Shown here: positions 1 through 9,294 of the stretch, piece after piece | Position numbering within the stretch: position 1 is the stretch's first letter | Layout: each line of letters begins with the position of its first letter | From: Candidatus Pyrohabitans jungbluthii | GTDB taxonomy: Archaea; Hydrothermarchaeota; Hydrothermarchaeia; Hydrothermarchaeales; BMS3B | Direction of reading: 5' to 3' | Length of the DNA: 64,000 nt | NCBI GenBank assembly: GCA_002010065.2 | Contig: MTMD02000014.1 | Location: 124,001 to 188,000, forward strand | Notes under the pieces: generated by a model | Told to the model about the DNA's origin: nothing | The model's input: only the letters and a program-made list of their open reading frames with translations | Databases searched by the model: none | Translations under genes and position numbers: made by a program

Positions 1-122
1 AGGTCAAGCACGCGCTCCACAAACTCGCGGTTCTTCTTGAAATCAAGGGTGAGCGCGTCACCATAGCGGTCCACCAACTCCAGGGCGGTGCGCTTTATGT
101 ACTTCTGCCTGATTCTTCCCAA
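1..122 (-). CDS. rps17e: 30S ribosomal protein S17e (N-terminal part)
   Basis: Small-subunit ribosomal protein of the archaeal/eukaryotic S17e family, cut off by the left window edge, so only the first 40 residues are visible. The reverse strand reads M-GRIRQKYIKRTALELVDRY, the highly conserved S17e N-terminus with its basic helix. The start is TTG at 122-120, preceded by a strong GGAGGTG Shine-Dalgarno at 134-128. There is no ATG in this frame that would fit the family start. It is transcribed away from sppA. The identification rests on remembered family sequence and is firm despite the short length. Confidence 0.9.
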   Translation of the reverse strand, partial: MGRIRQKYIKRTALELVDRYGDALTLDFKKNREFVERVLD

Positions 123-167
123 ATTTTCACCTCCAAAAGGCATGTCAACTTATTTCTTCGCGAGATG

Positions 168-206
168 GGTAACTCCGTCACCCTATCACTTCGTGACACG
201 GGTAAC
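168..206. repeat. Small dispersed repeat with imperfect hairpin
   Basis: On the minus strand this intergenic stretch contains GATAGGGTGACGGAGTTACC (187-168). It recurs with one mismatch at 22583-22602. The other half, GGTTACCCGTGTCAC, is an imperfect inverted copy of GTGAC-GAGTTACC, so the element can fold into a hairpin. It lies between the divergent S17e and sppA genes. It could be a small repeat, an operator or a transcript-end structure; two copies are too few to tell. Confidence 0.35.
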
Positions 207-292
207 CTCAGAAAATCTTAAATTTCATATGAGGTTAACTAAGGGGTGATATTCACAGAGGTGATATTTATACTTTACTTTGGAGGAGGAAG

Positions 293-1198
293 ATGAACAG
301 GAATCTTTTAATAGTAGTGGCTATAGCAGTTGCGGTGATTGGAATCTCTATTCTGGGCGCTTACCTGATTTCAAAACCAAGCGACGGGATAATCTCCGGT
401 GACAAGGTTGCTGTTATAAGGATTGACGGAGTTATATCCATGGACTCGGGGGAGGGTGTGTTTTCCACCGAAGCGACAACGCCGGAGGAGTTCAAATCCC
501 AGCTTGACCGCGCACTAAGCGACGGCTCTGTGAAGGCAATTCTCATAGAGATAAACTCTCCCGGGGGCAGCGTCGTTGCCAGCGAGGAGATTGCAGAGGC
601 GATTAAAGAGGCAAAAGAGAAGAAGCCCGTCGTCGCCTGGCTAGGGGAGATCGCCACCTCGGGCGGGTACTACGTTGCCAGTGCGAGCAGCTATATAGTC
701 GCAGATCCCGGCACCATCACCGGAAGCATAGGCGTAATTTCGGTGTTTCCGGAATATTCGAGGCTGCTGGAGAAGCTGGGGATAAACATGACTGTAATCA
801 AGGCGGGGGAGTACAAGGACTTCTCCACCGGGTATCGCCCTCTCACCGAGGAAGAACGCAGGATGGTAGAGGAAATAATCTACGACTTCTATGAGCTTTT
901 TATCGCTGAGGTGGCGCAGAACCGCAATCTCAGCGTTGAGCACGTGAAGCAGGTGGCGGAGGGCAGAATATACTCTGCAAGGCGAGCGAAGGAGTTAGGG
1001 TTGGTGGACGAGGTTGGCACCCGCAGGGTTGCGATTAAGAAGGCGGCTGAGCTGGCTGGCATAGAGGGCGAGCCCCATTTGGTGAGCTACGAGAGGAAGG
1101 CACTCTTCAGGGAGATTTTTGGCACCGGTATGGAGCGCCTTGGCTATGGGTTTGCAAAAGCACTGCTCGAGAGAGATGCCAATCCTGCGCTGAGGTAG
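293..1198 (+). CDS. sppA: Signal peptide peptidase SppA (S49 family)
   Basis: Membrane-bound serine protease that degrades released signal peptides and possibly other membrane peptides. The 301-aa length matches the short archaeal SppA form with one protease domain. Residues 5-27 form a single N-terminal membrane anchor. The protease domain carries NSPGGSV (89-94 region), the nucleophile Ser123 in ATSGGYY and the general base Lys175 in GEYKD, the Ser-Lys pair known from archaeal SppA. The start ATG follows a strong GGAGGAGG site at 282-289. It is followed after 4 bp by a methyltransferase gene, so the two may be co-transcribed. Confidence 0.93.
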   Translation: MNRNLLIVVAIAVAVIGISILGAYLISKPSDGIISGDKVAVIRIDGVISMDSGEGVFSTEATTPEEFKSQLDRALSDGSVKAILIEINSPGGSVVASEEIAEAIKEAKEKKPVVAWLGEIATSGGYYVASASSYIVADPGTITGSIGVISVFPEYSRLLEKLGINMTVIKAGEYKDFSTGYRPLTEEERRMVEEIIYDFYELFIAEVAQNRNLSVEHVKQVAEGRIYSARRAKELGLVDEVGTRRVAIKKAAELAGIEGEPHLVSYERKALFREIFGTGMERLGYGFAKALLERDANPALR

Positions 1199-1202
1199 TC
1201 AG

Positions 1203-2201
1203 ATGCATGAGCTTTTTGTGCTCCTCAGCGATGATGTTATGGCGAGGGTACGGGATTACCTTAGGGATGATAGGGAGTTTTTGGAGGAGCTTTATTTAGT
1301 GTTGGCTCCTGAGCCTGTGCTGGAGATTGACGACGATGCCCTTGAGCTGCTCAGGGATAATCTCGCGCTTTGGAGGCGTGGATATGCGATTCCCCTCGCG
1401 GCGCTTGAAGAGGCGAAGCGTTTCGTCACGGGTAACGCCTCGCTTCGCAGCTTGCAACGCGGGTTTTTGGTGATGCTGAGCAGTGAGGAGCTTGAGGCAG
1501 AGCCGGACGCTAACTACGCCTTTGCCAAGGAGTTCTGCAGTTCTGTGAAAGGGGAGAAGGTTCTGGATGTGGCGAGCGGTTTTGGCTGGGTGCCGGTGCT
1601 CCTCAGCGAGAGGGCGCATGTCTATGCGCTGGACAGCGCCTACAAAAACCCCATAATCTACGAGGAGGATAGGATATACATCGATGGCACAACGATAGAG
1701 CTTTTCCCTGGCTTTCCGGAGGGTCAGGCGTTTATTCGCGCAAACCGCGAGAAATTCACCTGCTACGCCGACTTTGCAAGGCTCTTCTGGGAGAAGCACG
1801 GCGCTAAGCTTGAGAACATAACACTGCTCCAGGGAGACGCCTCTAACTTAAGCAGTGTGCGCAGCCTGGGCGGTGATTCACCATTGACGCTTACCGAAGC
1901 CTTCGACAGCGTAACAATCTTCTTCGGGCTAAACCACATAGGCAAAGCGTGGCGGCGCGTGCTCAGCGAGGCTTCGCGTGTTCTCCGCAGGCATGGCAAG
2001 CTTCACGTGGCGATTTACCGCGAGTACCTTGCGAAATTCCCGCTCAAGGGCGCGTACAACTGGGCAGAGCAGCTTGGGATTGAGATTATACCGCTGGAGG
2101 AGCTTCTGAAGGAAGCTGAGGCGCTTGATTTAAAGGCGAAGGTTAAGAGGCACTCTGGGGAGAAGCTCTACCACATGGTGGAGATGGAGAAGAGGGAGTA
2201 G
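1203..2201 (+). CDS. SAM-dependent methyltransferase domain protein
   Basis: The central part has a class I methyltransferase motif I, VLDVASGFGWVPVLL, followed by an acidic end of strand 2 (ALDSAYKN). Further on comes a long loop and a motif-IV-like region ending in a class I C-terminal half (SEASRVLRRHGKLHVAIYREYL, split here). About 115 residues before the methyltransferase domain are helical, charged and unassigned. Substrate unknown. It starts 4 bp after sppA, suggesting co-transcription but not a shared function. It could also be a methyltransferase-fold protein without activity. I do not recognise a named family. Confidence 0.7.
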   Translation: MHELFVLLSDDVMARVRDYLRDDREFLEELYLVLAPEPVLEIDDDALELLRDNLALWRRGYAIPLAALEEAKRFVTGNASLRSLQRGFLVMLSSEELEAEPDANYAFAKEFCSSVKGEKVLDVASGFGWVPVLLSERAHVYALDSAYKNPIIYEEDRIYIDGTTIELFPGFPEGQAFIRANREKFTCYADFARLFWEKHGAKLENITLLQGDASNLSSVRSLGGDSPLTLTEAFDSVTIFFGLNHIGKAWRRVLSEASRVLRRHGKLHVAIYREYLAKFPLKGAYNWAEQLGIEIIPLEELLKEAEALDLKAKVKRHSGEKLYHMVEMEKRE

Positions 2202-2206
2202 CTCGG

Positions 2207-2788
2207 CTACGGCTCAATCTTGGTGCCGAGCAGCTCCAGAAACTTCGCCAGCCATTCAGGATGCGCGGGCCACGCGGGAGCGGTGACGATGTTTTTATCC
2301 ACATGAGCTTTGTCCACTGGCACGTCTACCCACTTAGCCCCTGCGGCCTTCACCTCGGGCGAGACCGCAGGGTAGGCTGTGCACGCTACGCCTTCAATAA
2401 CCCCTGCCGCAGCAAGTACCTGTGCTCCGTGGCAGATTGCAGCGATGGGTTTACCAGCCTGAGCGAAGTGGCGCACAATCTCTAGCACGCGCTCGTTGAG
2501 GCGGATGTACTCGGGCGCACGCCCACCAGGGATTACCAGAGCGTCATACTCCTCTGGGTTAATTTCATCGAAGGTGGCGTTAAGTGCAAAGTTGTGCCCC
2601 GGCTTCTCGCTGTAGGTCTGGTCGCCCTCAAAGTCGTGTACAGCGGTGCGAACCTTCTCCCCAGCCTTCTTGTCGGGACACACCGCGTGCACCTCGTGTC
2701 CAACCATCTGTAGCGCTTGGAACGGCACCATGGCTTCGTAGTCCTCCACATAGTCCCCCACAAGCATCAATATCTTCTTGGCACCCAT
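2207..2788 (-). CDS. DJ-1/PfpI family protein
   Basis: Member of the DJ-1/PfpI superfamily (class I glutamine amidotransferase-like fold), which includes archaeal PfpI protease, deglycases and stress proteins. The 193-aa length is a little above the ~166 aa of typical PfpI. The nucleophile elbow AAICHGAQ places Cys119-His120, and the conserved acidic partner is Glu15 in GDYVEDYE. The start ATG follows GGAGGTG at a normal distance. It is convergent with the upstream methyltransferase gene, 5 bp from its end. Whether it acts as protease, deglycase or amidase cannot be read from the sequence. Confidence 0.88.
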   Translation of the reverse strand: MGAKKILMLVGDYVEDYEAMVPFQALQMVGHEVHAVCPDKKAGEKVRTAVHDFEGDQTYSEKPGHNFALNATFDEINPEEYDALVIPGGRAPEYIRLNERVLEIVRHFAQAGKPIAAICHGAQVLAAAGVIEGVACTAYPAVSPEVKAAGAKWVDVPVDKAHVDKNIVTAPAWPAHPEWLAKFLELLGTKIEP

Positions 2789-2897
2789 ATCTACACCTCC
2801 CTAAGCTCACGAAAATTCAAACATTACTACATTTGCAGGCATGACATAAGAATGTATTTGCCTCTAGGCTTGTAGCAATAAAATTTAAAGAAAGGTG

Positions 2898-3491
2898 CTA
2901 CAGCTGCTCCTTAATCCTGTGGAGAAGCTCCGCTGGCGTTTTTACCGGGTACTCCAGCTTTTCCAGAATCTCCTCCGCCTTTCTGTCTTTTATCACAAGC
3001 CCACGAAGTCTCTCTATTAGCTGCTCCTTCTCTACGGGGAAATCCAGCCCCTTTATGCGCGCCAGCACGTGCACCGCCCAGTCGATGCCAAGAACCTCAG
3101 CTTCACGCTGTGCAAGCCTCACCTCTTCGCCCAGGCGCCCCTCCTTCTTCAGCTTCCTGTAGGCGAGCTTGGCTAGGCCGCCGGCGATGTGCTCATCTGC
3201 GCTCTCCACCTCCTGCGCAAGGTATGCCCTAACTTTCTCCTCGTCCGCCGTAGCTATGTTTCGCGCCGTCTGCTCAGTTATGCCGAGCTCTCTGGCAATC
3301 TCCGCATAGCTCTTCATCGCCTCATTTCTGAGCACCACCACGTATGCCGCCTCCGCCAGGGATGGAAGCCAGGTGAGGTTGCGGTACTCCACCAGCTTCT
3401 TCAGCCCGCCAAGAAGGGAGATGCTCTCGGCAAACACCTGCTCTGCCATCGTATCAATGCTAGTAGCTACGGGTTTTGAAATAACCTCCAT
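2898..3491 (-). CDS. KaiC-partner regulatory protein (near_KaiC type)
   Basis: All-helical protein of about 197 residues that follows a KaiC-like ATPase gene. The stretch SYAEIARELGITEQTARNI looks like a helix-turn-helix within a broader domain known as the near-KaiC probable regulatory domain, a family defined by lying next to archaeal KaiC-like ATPases. Function is inferred to be sensory or regulatory; no experiment is known to me. The ATG at 3491 has GGGAGGTG about 8 nt upstream, whereas the GTG at 3500 overlaps that site, so the ATG is preferred. The upstream KaiC gene ends 15 bp away, so the two form an operon. Confidence 0.75.
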   Translation of the reverse strand: MEVISKPVATSIDTMAEQVFAESISLLGGLKKLVEYRNLTWLPSLAEAAYVVVLRNEAMKSYAEIARELGITEQTARNIATADEEKVRAYLAQEVESADEHIAGGLAKLAYRKLKKEGRLGEEVRLAQREAEVLGIDWAVHVLARIKGLDFPVEKEQLIERLRGLVIKDRKAEEILEKLEYPVKTPAELLHRIKEQL

Positions 3492-3506
3492 TTCCACCAC
3501 CTCCCT

Positions 3507-4349
3507 TCACTTCTTTATGTACTCCTCAAGGGGAGCGATTATGTCTATGACCCCGAGGTCGGAGATATCAAACACCCAGGTGCGAGAGTCATGCGGAGCC
3601 AGGCGGCATCCGTCTATGCGCAGTGTGCGCAGCACACTCCCAAGAGGCAAGTGGTAGAGCGAGACATCCCACCTGGTCTCTATTATCTTCTTATCCAGCA
3701 CTATGGTGCCGTCGACGATGTGCGCCACAGCCAAGCCGCCGGCTGCCTCTGCGCTCTCGCTCGCCTGCGCAGAGCGCTTCTGAGATACTAAAAGAGCGGT
3801 CTGGTGCCATTTTTTGAGGAAATTGAAAAACTGCCTTACAATCTGCCTTGCCGCGACCTCCTTGTGCTCATATAAACCTGTGATGCTGTCTATAATTACG
3901 TTTGTAATCTTCTTTTCCTTAATTGCGTACGCCATGGTATCGAGCAGCGCCCTGGGGTTCTCCCTCAGTTCCTCGTTATCCGAGGCGTCTATCACCACAA
4001 TGTTCTTCTCCACTGTAGCGAAGTCAGCGCCCAGCGCCTCGCTCTTCTGCTTCAGCGCCGTGTATAGAAAATTCGCTGGACTTTCCACTGTAACATAAAG
4101 CACCCTGTAGCCCGCGCTTGCTTGAGCTACTGCGAACTGCTCGGCTAGAATGCTCTTGCCGGTGTCGGGTATTCCGGTGATGTTCATCACCGCAAGGTAT
4201 GGTATTCCCCCGAGAGGCTTGCGCTCATAGCCCTGCTCACCCTTCTCAATCTTGTAAAACAGCTCATCCAGCTTTGTGCCAGTGGGTATGCCGAACAGCT
4301 TCGGCGCTTTACCCTCAAGCTCCGCCAAGGTATAGTACTCCCCCACCAT
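3507..4349 (-). CDS. KaiC-like RecA-fold ATPase (archaeal)
   Basis: Single-domain KaiC/RadA-type ATPase of 280 aa. The Walker A motif is GIPDTGKS after TGIPDTGKSILAEQF, and Walker B is NVIIDSITGLYEH. A substrate-loop region KRSAQASESAEAAGGLA precedes a beta strand, as in KaiC relatives. It belongs to the archaeal KaiC group with only one ATPase domain (circadian KaiC has two). It lies directly upstream of its near-KaiC partner and is probably a signalling or switch ATPase; the output is unknown. There is no clear Shine-Dalgarno, so the mRNA may be leaderless. Confidence 0.85.
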   Translation of the reverse strand: MVGEYYTLAELEGKAPKLFGIPTGTKLDELFYKIEKGEQGYERKPLGGIPYLAVMNITGIPDTGKSILAEQFAVAQASAGYRVLYVTVESPANFLYTALKQKSEALGADFATVEKNIVVIDASDNEELRENPRALLDTMAYAIKEKKITNVIIDSITGLYEHKEVAARQIVRQFFNFLKKWHQTALLVSQKRSAQASESAEAAGGLAVAHIVDGTIVLDKKIIETRWDVSLYHLPLGSVLRTLRIDGCRLAPHDSRTWVFDISDLGVIDIIAPLEEYIKK

Positions 4350-4446
4350 ACATTATGATTAAAGTAACCTAACGTGAAAAAATAATGGAATGGCTTATAG
4401 TATGCTAAGGCAAAAACTTTGCGCAATCAGCGCAAAAGGAAAATGC

Positions 4447-5649
4447 TCAGAAGGTGGTTAGCTCACCCTTAATGAACATATCCGTAATTTTGGTTATATT
4501 TGCAAGATTTTCATCCACTATACCTGAGATGTCGCTCTCAATTGCGCTGAGGCTAACACCATCCTCGAGGATGAGCTGCACGCTTGCTGCCTTTGGCTGG
4601 TCTATGGGTTTGCCTATCTGCGAGAGGAGGCGCACATATACCTCCTTAACTCCTGAAACCTCGCGGGTAATCTGCTCCGCTATCCTGGGCGCGAGCAGGT
4701 TGTAGATTTTGCCTACGTGGTTTACAGGATTCTTGCCTGCCGCCGCCTCCATACTCATGTGGCGGTTAGGTGTAATTAGCCCGTTAACCCTGTTCCCCCT
4801 GCCCACGCTGCCGTCGTCACCCATCTCAGTGGAGGTGCCTGTTACAGTCAAGTAGACTGTCTTCCTCTCATAGTCATCGCCTGTGTTTAGGAAGACCTCC
4901 ACCTCGCGCTCGGTTATCTTCGAGGCGAGCTTCTCTACCTCCTCCTTTATCTGCTGCACCACGCTTATGTAGTGGTCTAGGTCGGGGACGTGCTTTGCCA
5001 CCATAGCCATTGAAATCGTCAGAGCTATGCGGTCACCCTCGCGGAGACCCATCACCTTTATATCCTCCCCGCTCTCTGGGAACCTCTTCTTAAATTCATC
5101 GCTGTTCAGGTAGCGCTCTGTCTGGTAGCACAGCCTTTCAACGTCGCTGAGAGGTGCGAAGCCCACACCAAAAGAGGTGTCATTTGCAAGGGGCACCTGC
5201 TGAGAGCGCTTAAAAACATCCACCAGGTCTACGCTACCCTGACCAATGCGGGAATCTATAATAACGTCGCTTTCCACGTCGAGGTTTCTTACGGCGCCGG
5301 TAAGATACTCCTTAGCAGCCTTAATGGCGATTTTGTGTACAGGCACAACCTTCTCATCTACGATGGTGGTCGCTCTTCCCGAGAGCAGGATGTATATCGG
5401 CTTTATTACCTTTCCACCTCCGAACCTCACATCAGCCTGGCCGCCAACAAGCTCCACCTGGTCTGTGTTGTGGTGCATAACATAGCCAAACTCCTCGATA
5501 TACTCCCTGCACAGTGCCCTGCTCACGGCGTCGGCGATGCCGTCGGCCAGGCTATCTGGATGACCTATACCCTTCCTCTCCACAAGCTCAACCCGCTGCT
5601 CTTCCACGGGGGTGCGTACAACCTGCTCAACAAAGATATTCCGCGGCAT
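4447..5649 (-). CDS. mat: S-adenosylmethionine synthetase, archaeal type
   Basis: Makes S-adenosylmethionine from methionine and ATP in the cytoplasm. The 400-aa protein matches the archaeal AdoMet synthetase family, which is only distantly related to bacterial MetK. Recognisable blocks are [20 protein letters not shown] near the N-terminus, the central [15 protein letters not shown] and the following [19 protein letters not shown] (split by a few residues). The start is supported by GGAGGATT just upstream. It supplies the methyl donor for the many methyltransferases and radical SAM enzymes nearby, but this is general metabolism rather than operon linkage. Confidence 0.97.
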   Translation of the reverse strand: MPRNIFVEQVVRTPVEEQRVELVERKGIGHPDSLADGIADAVSRALCREYIEEFGYVMHHNTDQVELVGGQADVRFGGGKVIKPIYILLSGRATTIVDEKVVPVHKIAIKAAKEYLTGAVRNLDVESDVIIDSRIGQGSVDLVDVFKRSQQVPLANDTSFGVGFAPLSDVERLCYQTERYLNSDEFKKRFPESGEDIKVMGLREGDRIALTISMAMVAKHVPDLDHYISVVQQIKEEVEKLASKITEREVEVFLNTGDDYERKTVYLTVTGTSTEMGDDGSVGRGNRVNGLITPNRHMSMEAAAGKNPVNHVGKIYNLLAPRIAEQITREVSGVKEVYVRLLSQIGKPIDQPKAASVQLILEDGVSLSAIESDISGIVDENLANITKITDMFIKGELTTF

Positions 5650-5775
5650 AACAATCCTCCTTAAAAGGGATATCCCGGGTAGAATAAATATTTTACCAAG
5701 GGAAAAGGAATTGTGGTTGAGCGGGTTAGGTATTGATTTGGTTTTTATTTTGCCTTGTAATTGTATGTGTACACA

Positions 5776-6708
5776 TCACTTCATCGAAAACCTGCGCTGC
5801 GGTTCAATTGTGAGCACAACCTTGCCATCTTTAAACACGCGCACTATGCCGCCGCTCTGGCTCACGGTGATGCCTATGCTCCGCGTTTTTGCTGTCGTCG
5901 CTGCCACTGCAGCGTGCCTCGAGCCTAAACCGCGGGGTATGTCAACGCTGCTGGTGTCAACGTTGAGGTAAACCCCAGCGGACTCTATAATCCCCTCGCT
6001 GCTTATAACAAACACCCCATCCAGCTGAGCAAGCTCCTTGATGGTCTCCTTTATCTCTGGGTTGAGCACTGAGCGCTCTCCCACGAGATGTCCTTCGAAG
6101 GGGTTGAGGATGAGCTGCCTTGAGTTTGCCAGTATCTTCTTCGAGTCGCCTATCAGGAAGGCGGTGCCTATCATCCTGCCCTCTCTTCCTTCTTTACCTA
6201 TCTCAAGGGCGATGTTCAGCACCGCCTCAAACACCTCAGGCTTGACCTCTATGTCGCGGAGGAAGTGGTAAAGCGCCAAGTCGAGGGCTTCTGCTTTTAC
6301 CTCGTAGTAGAAGATGGAGTTTGCCTCTGTGTTCAGCGTCGAACCCACTGCTACAACCACATCCTTATCGTGGATAATTCCCTTCTCAATCCCGCGCACA
6401 ATCGCATCTTCAATCATCTCCGCCACGGAGCTTTTCCTTGTCAGGAGCTTGAGCACGTGCACCTCAGGCAAGCTGCGCTTCACCTCCTTGTCCACAAATT
6501 CAACTTCAAGGGTGCTTTCCGTTGCTTCTTTAAGCATATTCTGAAACAGTTCCTCTGAGGCTGTGGCGAAGATTACTGGCAAGCGCAGCCTTGCCTTTTT
6601 AAACTCTTCAAAGCTGTCCCCAGTCTCAGTTACAACTACTATTGCAGAAGCTTCAAGCTTTTTGGCTATATCAATGGCGCTGTTGATAATTACCTCTACA
6701 TGCTTCAT
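5776..6708 (-). CDS. dacZ: Diadenylate cyclase, archaeal DacZ type
   Basis: Predicted to make cyclic di-AMP from two ATP. The N-terminal ~110 residues resemble a pyruvate-kinase C-terminal-like domain (EASAIVVVTETGDSFEEFK), as in archaeal DacZ. The C-terminal DisA_N domain holds LDGVFVISSEGII and GLGSRHAAVAATTA at the places of the DGA and RHR signatures. Both are slightly altered here (DGV, RHA), so activity needs proof. In other archaea c-di-AMP is linked to osmotic control; MscS and DUF432 at 56-58 kb could belong to the same physiology but are not adjacent. The start has no Shine-Dalgarno and may be leaderless. Confidence 0.85.
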   Translation of the reverse strand: MKHVEVIINSAIDIAKKLEASAIVVVTETGDSFEEFKKARLRLPVIFATASEELFQNMLKEATESTLEVEFVDKEVKRSLPEVHVLKLLTRKSSVAEMIEDAIVRGIEKGIIHDKDVVVAVGSTLNTEANSIFYYEVKAEALDLALYHFLRDIEVKPEVFEAVLNIALEIGKEGREGRMIGTAFLIGDSKKILANSRQLILNPFEGHLVGERSVLNPEIKETIKELAQLDGVFVISSEGIIESAGVYLNVDTSSVDIPRGLGSRHAAVAATTAKTRSIGITVSQSGGIVRVFKDGKVVLTIEPQRRFSMK

Positions 6709-6741
6709 TAATTAAGAATTCCAGGCCGCACAATATAAAGC

Positions 6742-7710
6742 TTAGGTAAGCACCTCTCCCAGCTTCTCCGCAAGCAGAAGCACGTCGTCTCTGCTCATGC
6801 TGAGCACATCCAGCTTTTTAAGCTCAACGCAGAAACCATGCTCAAGAAAGCGGTCATAATTTGGACAGGTGGTAATGAGGCTCTTTCCAAGGTCTGTTAT
6901 TAATCCACAAGAGCGCGCTCTTCTGGCAACCTCCTTCGGCTCAGGGTGCAGCACGCCTACACATACCCCTCGCCTCTCAGTGTGAACAACATTGGGTAGC
7001 CTAGCCTTGAGAAGTGAAGCAAACCCCGTCAATCGTTCTACTACGCTCGGAGCAATTTTGAGCTCTTCCACAAGCCCAGCGGCGAGAACACCGCTGAGGC
7101 GGCAAGCTTTAATTACCTTTGCCGCTCGCCTCAAAAACTCTTCATCGTTGGTTGAGATAAAACCGCCTGCGGTGAGATTGGCGATTTTCGGGTCTCCGGT
7201 GGAGCAGATAATTACATCGGCATTCTCGCCCTTCGCGAGTTTTTTATCCCCTATGGCTGAGGAGGCGTCCTCGATTAGGAGAACCCCATACTCCTGGCAA
7301 ATCCGGTGAATCCCGCGCAAATTCTGCTCAGCGATGTAGCCAGCGAAGGAGGTTATAATTAGAGCCTCAGGCTTCTCGCGCTCAAGCGCCTCCTCAAGTA
7401 CCTCAAGGCGAATCACCCCCAGCTCGGTTTCAACCTCGCACACCTCTTTACCCAGAAGCTGGGCATACGCCTTAAAGCCCCTCCATCCCCCCTGGTCGGG
7501 AAGCATCACTTTGTTTTCCACGGCGCTTAACGCAGCCAGCGCGGCGCAGCTTCCACTCGCCACCAGCTTGGCGAATTCGTGGCGGGTGAGCTTCGCTATA
7601 GCCTCACTTGCCTTCTCCACCATTTCGGCGCTAGATTCAACGTCCAGGGACATAGCCGCCTGGGATATCGCCAGCTTCGCCGCCTCGGAGGGCCTCCTGT
7701 GGGGAAACAT
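6742..7710 (-). CDS. PLP-dependent aminotransferase-fold enzyme (DegT/class V-like)
   Basis: 322-aa fold-type I PLP enzyme. VASGSCAALAAL resembles the phosphate-binding loop, LLIEDASSAIGD contains the Asp that contacts the pyridine nitrogen, and STGDPKIANLTAGGF puts the likely Schiff-base Lys just before a glycine-rich strand as in DegT enzymes. The C-terminal domain is shorter than in typical 380-aa DegT proteins and carries several cysteines. The substrate is unknown. It is divergent from cbiH with a 51-bp gap and ends 33 bp before dacZ, so it may share a transcript with it. Confidence 0.75.
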   Translation of the reverse strand: MFPHRRPSEAAKLAISQAAMSLDVESSAEMVEKASEAIAKLTRHEFAKLVASGSCAALAALSAVENKVMLPDQGGWRGFKAYAQLLGKEVCEVETELGVIRLEVLEEALEREKPEALIITSFAGYIAEQNLRGIHRICQEYGVLLIEDASSAIGDKKLAKGENADVIICSTGDPKIANLTAGGFISTNDEEFLRRAAKVIKACRLSGVLAAGLVEELKIAPSVVERLTGFASLLKARLPNVVHTERRGVCVGVLHPEPKEVARRARSCGLITDLGKSLITTCPNYDRFLEHGFCVELKKLDVLSMSRDDVLLLAEKLGEVLT

Positions 7711-7761
7711 AGCTAAGAGTCCACCGGAAAATATTAAAAACTTGTCTTTGAAGTTGGAGGT

Positions 7762-8514
7762 ATGTCGGGCAAGCTATACCTCGTGGGAATAGGACCTGGA
7801 AGCCTGGAGCATGCAACGCCTCGAGCGATTGAGGCAATTAAAGAGAGCGATGTAGTGGTCGGCTACAAAAGCTACCTGAAGCTTGTGGAAGACCTGCTCT
7901 CGGGCAAAGAAGTGGTATCCTCGGGGATGCGCAAGGAGGTGGAGCGGGCTAAGCTGGGGGTGGAGCTTGCGCTTCAGGGGAAGAAGGTGGCAGTGGTGAG
8001 CAGCGGGGACCCTGGTGTTTATGCAATGGCAAGTGTTGTGCTGGAATACCTCGCCGAAAATTCAGCCAAGCTGGAGGTAGAGATCATCCCCGGCATAACT
8101 TCTGCCAATGCCTCCGCCGCGCTGCTGGGCTCGCCCCTGGGTAACGACTTCGCAGTAATAAGCCTCAGCGATCTCCTTGTGCCATGGGAGGAGATAGAGC
8201 GCCGCATTGAGTTAGCTGCTAAGGGCGACTTTGTTATTGTGCTGTACAATCCGAGAAGTTCCAGGAGAAACTGGCAGCTTGACAAGGCGAGAGAGATTGT
8301 GCTCAGGTATCGCGAGCCAGAAACGCCAGTTGGCATTGTAAAGAACGCCTACCGCGAGGGTTGCACCGTCGAAGTTACCACCCTGGGTGAGATGGATACA
8401 GAGCAGGCGGACATGCTCACCACCGTCATAATAGGCAACTCCCAGAGCTTTGTTTACGATGGCAAAATCATCACCCCCCGCGGGTATAAGAGGAAGTACT
8501 CTCTGAGGGGGTAG
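7762..8514 (+). CDS. cbiH: Cobalt-precorrin-3B C17-methyltransferase
   Basis: Cobalamin ring-contraction methyltransferase (CbiH/CobJ), using S-adenosylmethionine. The 250-aa protein shows the tetrapyrrole methylase fold: LYLVGIGPGSLEHATPRA at the N-terminus, the SSGDPGVYAMA loop, the EIIPGITSANASAALLGSPL block and the family-specific LYNPRSSRRNWQLDKA. An ATG with GGAGGT immediately upstream marks the start. It is followed after 1 bp by cbiJ, so the two form an operon. The rest of the pathway in this window lies at 26-28.5 kb and at the right end. Confidence 0.95.
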   Translation: MSGKLYLVGIGPGSLEHATPRAIEAIKESDVVVGYKSYLKLVEDLLSGKEVVSSGMRKEVERAKLGVELALQGKKVAVVSSGDPGVYAMASVVLEYLAENSAKLEVEIIPGITSANASAALLGSPLGNDFAVISLSDLLVPWEEIERRIELAAKGDFVIVLYNPRSSRRNWQLDKAREIVLRYREPETPVGIVKNAYREGCTVEVTTLGEMDTEQADMLTTVIIGNSQSFVYDGKIITPRGYKRKYSLRG

Positions 8515-8515
8515 C

Positions 8516-9274
8516 ATGCTCTGGGTGCTCGCAGGGACAAGCGACGCAGGCGAAATCATCTCAAGGCTCTCTAAAGAGGGTTTTGAGGTTGTTGCCAGCG
8601 CTACCACGCAGTATGGAGCAGAGCTTGCGAAGCGTGCTGGTGCAGGCGAGGTTGTGGTTGGGCAGCTTAGCTTTGAGGAGATGCTACGCCTTATCAAAGA
8701 CAGGCACATTCGCGTTGTTATCGATGCCACCCACCCCTTCGCCGCTGAGGCGAGCGAGAATGCGATGAGGGCGGCAAAGGTTGCGGGAGTGGAATACATC
8801 AGGTACGAAAGGGAGAGGCTTAGCCTAGCCGGCGAGAACATACGCGAGGTTGAAAGCTTTGAGGAGGCTGCAAAAGCGGCGTCGGAGCTTGGTGGTGTTG
8901 TCTTCTATACCGCCGGGATAAAGAATCTCCCCACCTTCCTTAAGCACTGCACATCCCGTGTTGTTGTTAGGGCGCTTCCCTTCCCGGAGGTAATAGCTCG
9001 CATAATTGGGCTGGGGGTTAGCCCAGAGGATATAATCGCTATGCATCCCCGCTTTGACAAAGAGCTGAACAAGGCGCTGCTTAAAGCGTACAAAGCAGAG
9101 GTGCTGGTAACCAAGGAGAGCGGCAGGGAGGGGGGTGTAGTGGAAAAGTTAGCCGCAGCCCGCGAGGTAGGCATCCCCGCGATAGTTGTGCGCCGCCCAA
9201 GGTTAGCGTACCCGAAGGTGTGTGAGAGCGTGGAGGCGGTTGTGCAGGAGATTAAAAAACTATCTTTAACGTAG
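8516..9274 (+). CDS. cbiJ: Cobalt-precorrin-6A reductase
   Basis: NAD(P)H-dependent reductase of the anaerobic cobalamin pathway (CbiJ/CobK family). The 252-aa protein starts with WVLAGTSDAGEIISRLS, the family Rossmann motif. It carries VIDATHPFAAEASENA, a hallmark of CobK/CbiJ, and later IIAMHPRFDKELNKALL and VTKESGREGG, a typical C-terminal block. It sits 1 bp after cbiH and is surely translated from the same mRNA. The neighbouring downstream gene is not a cobalamin gene. Confidence 0.94.
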   Translation: MLWVLAGTSDAGEIISRLSKEGFEVVASATTQYGAELAKRAGAGEVVVGQLSFEEMLRLIKDRHIRVVIDATHPFAAEASENAMRAAKVAGVEYIRYERERLSLAGENIREVESFEEAAKAASELGGVVFYTAGIKNLPTFLKHCTSRVVVRALPFPEVIARIIGLGVSPEDIIAMHPRFDKELNKALLKAYKAEVLVTKESGREGGVVEKLAAAREVGIPAIVVRRPRLAYPKVCESVEAVVQEIKKLSLT

Positions 9275-9294
9275 TTATTCTTTAACCAGAGGGC

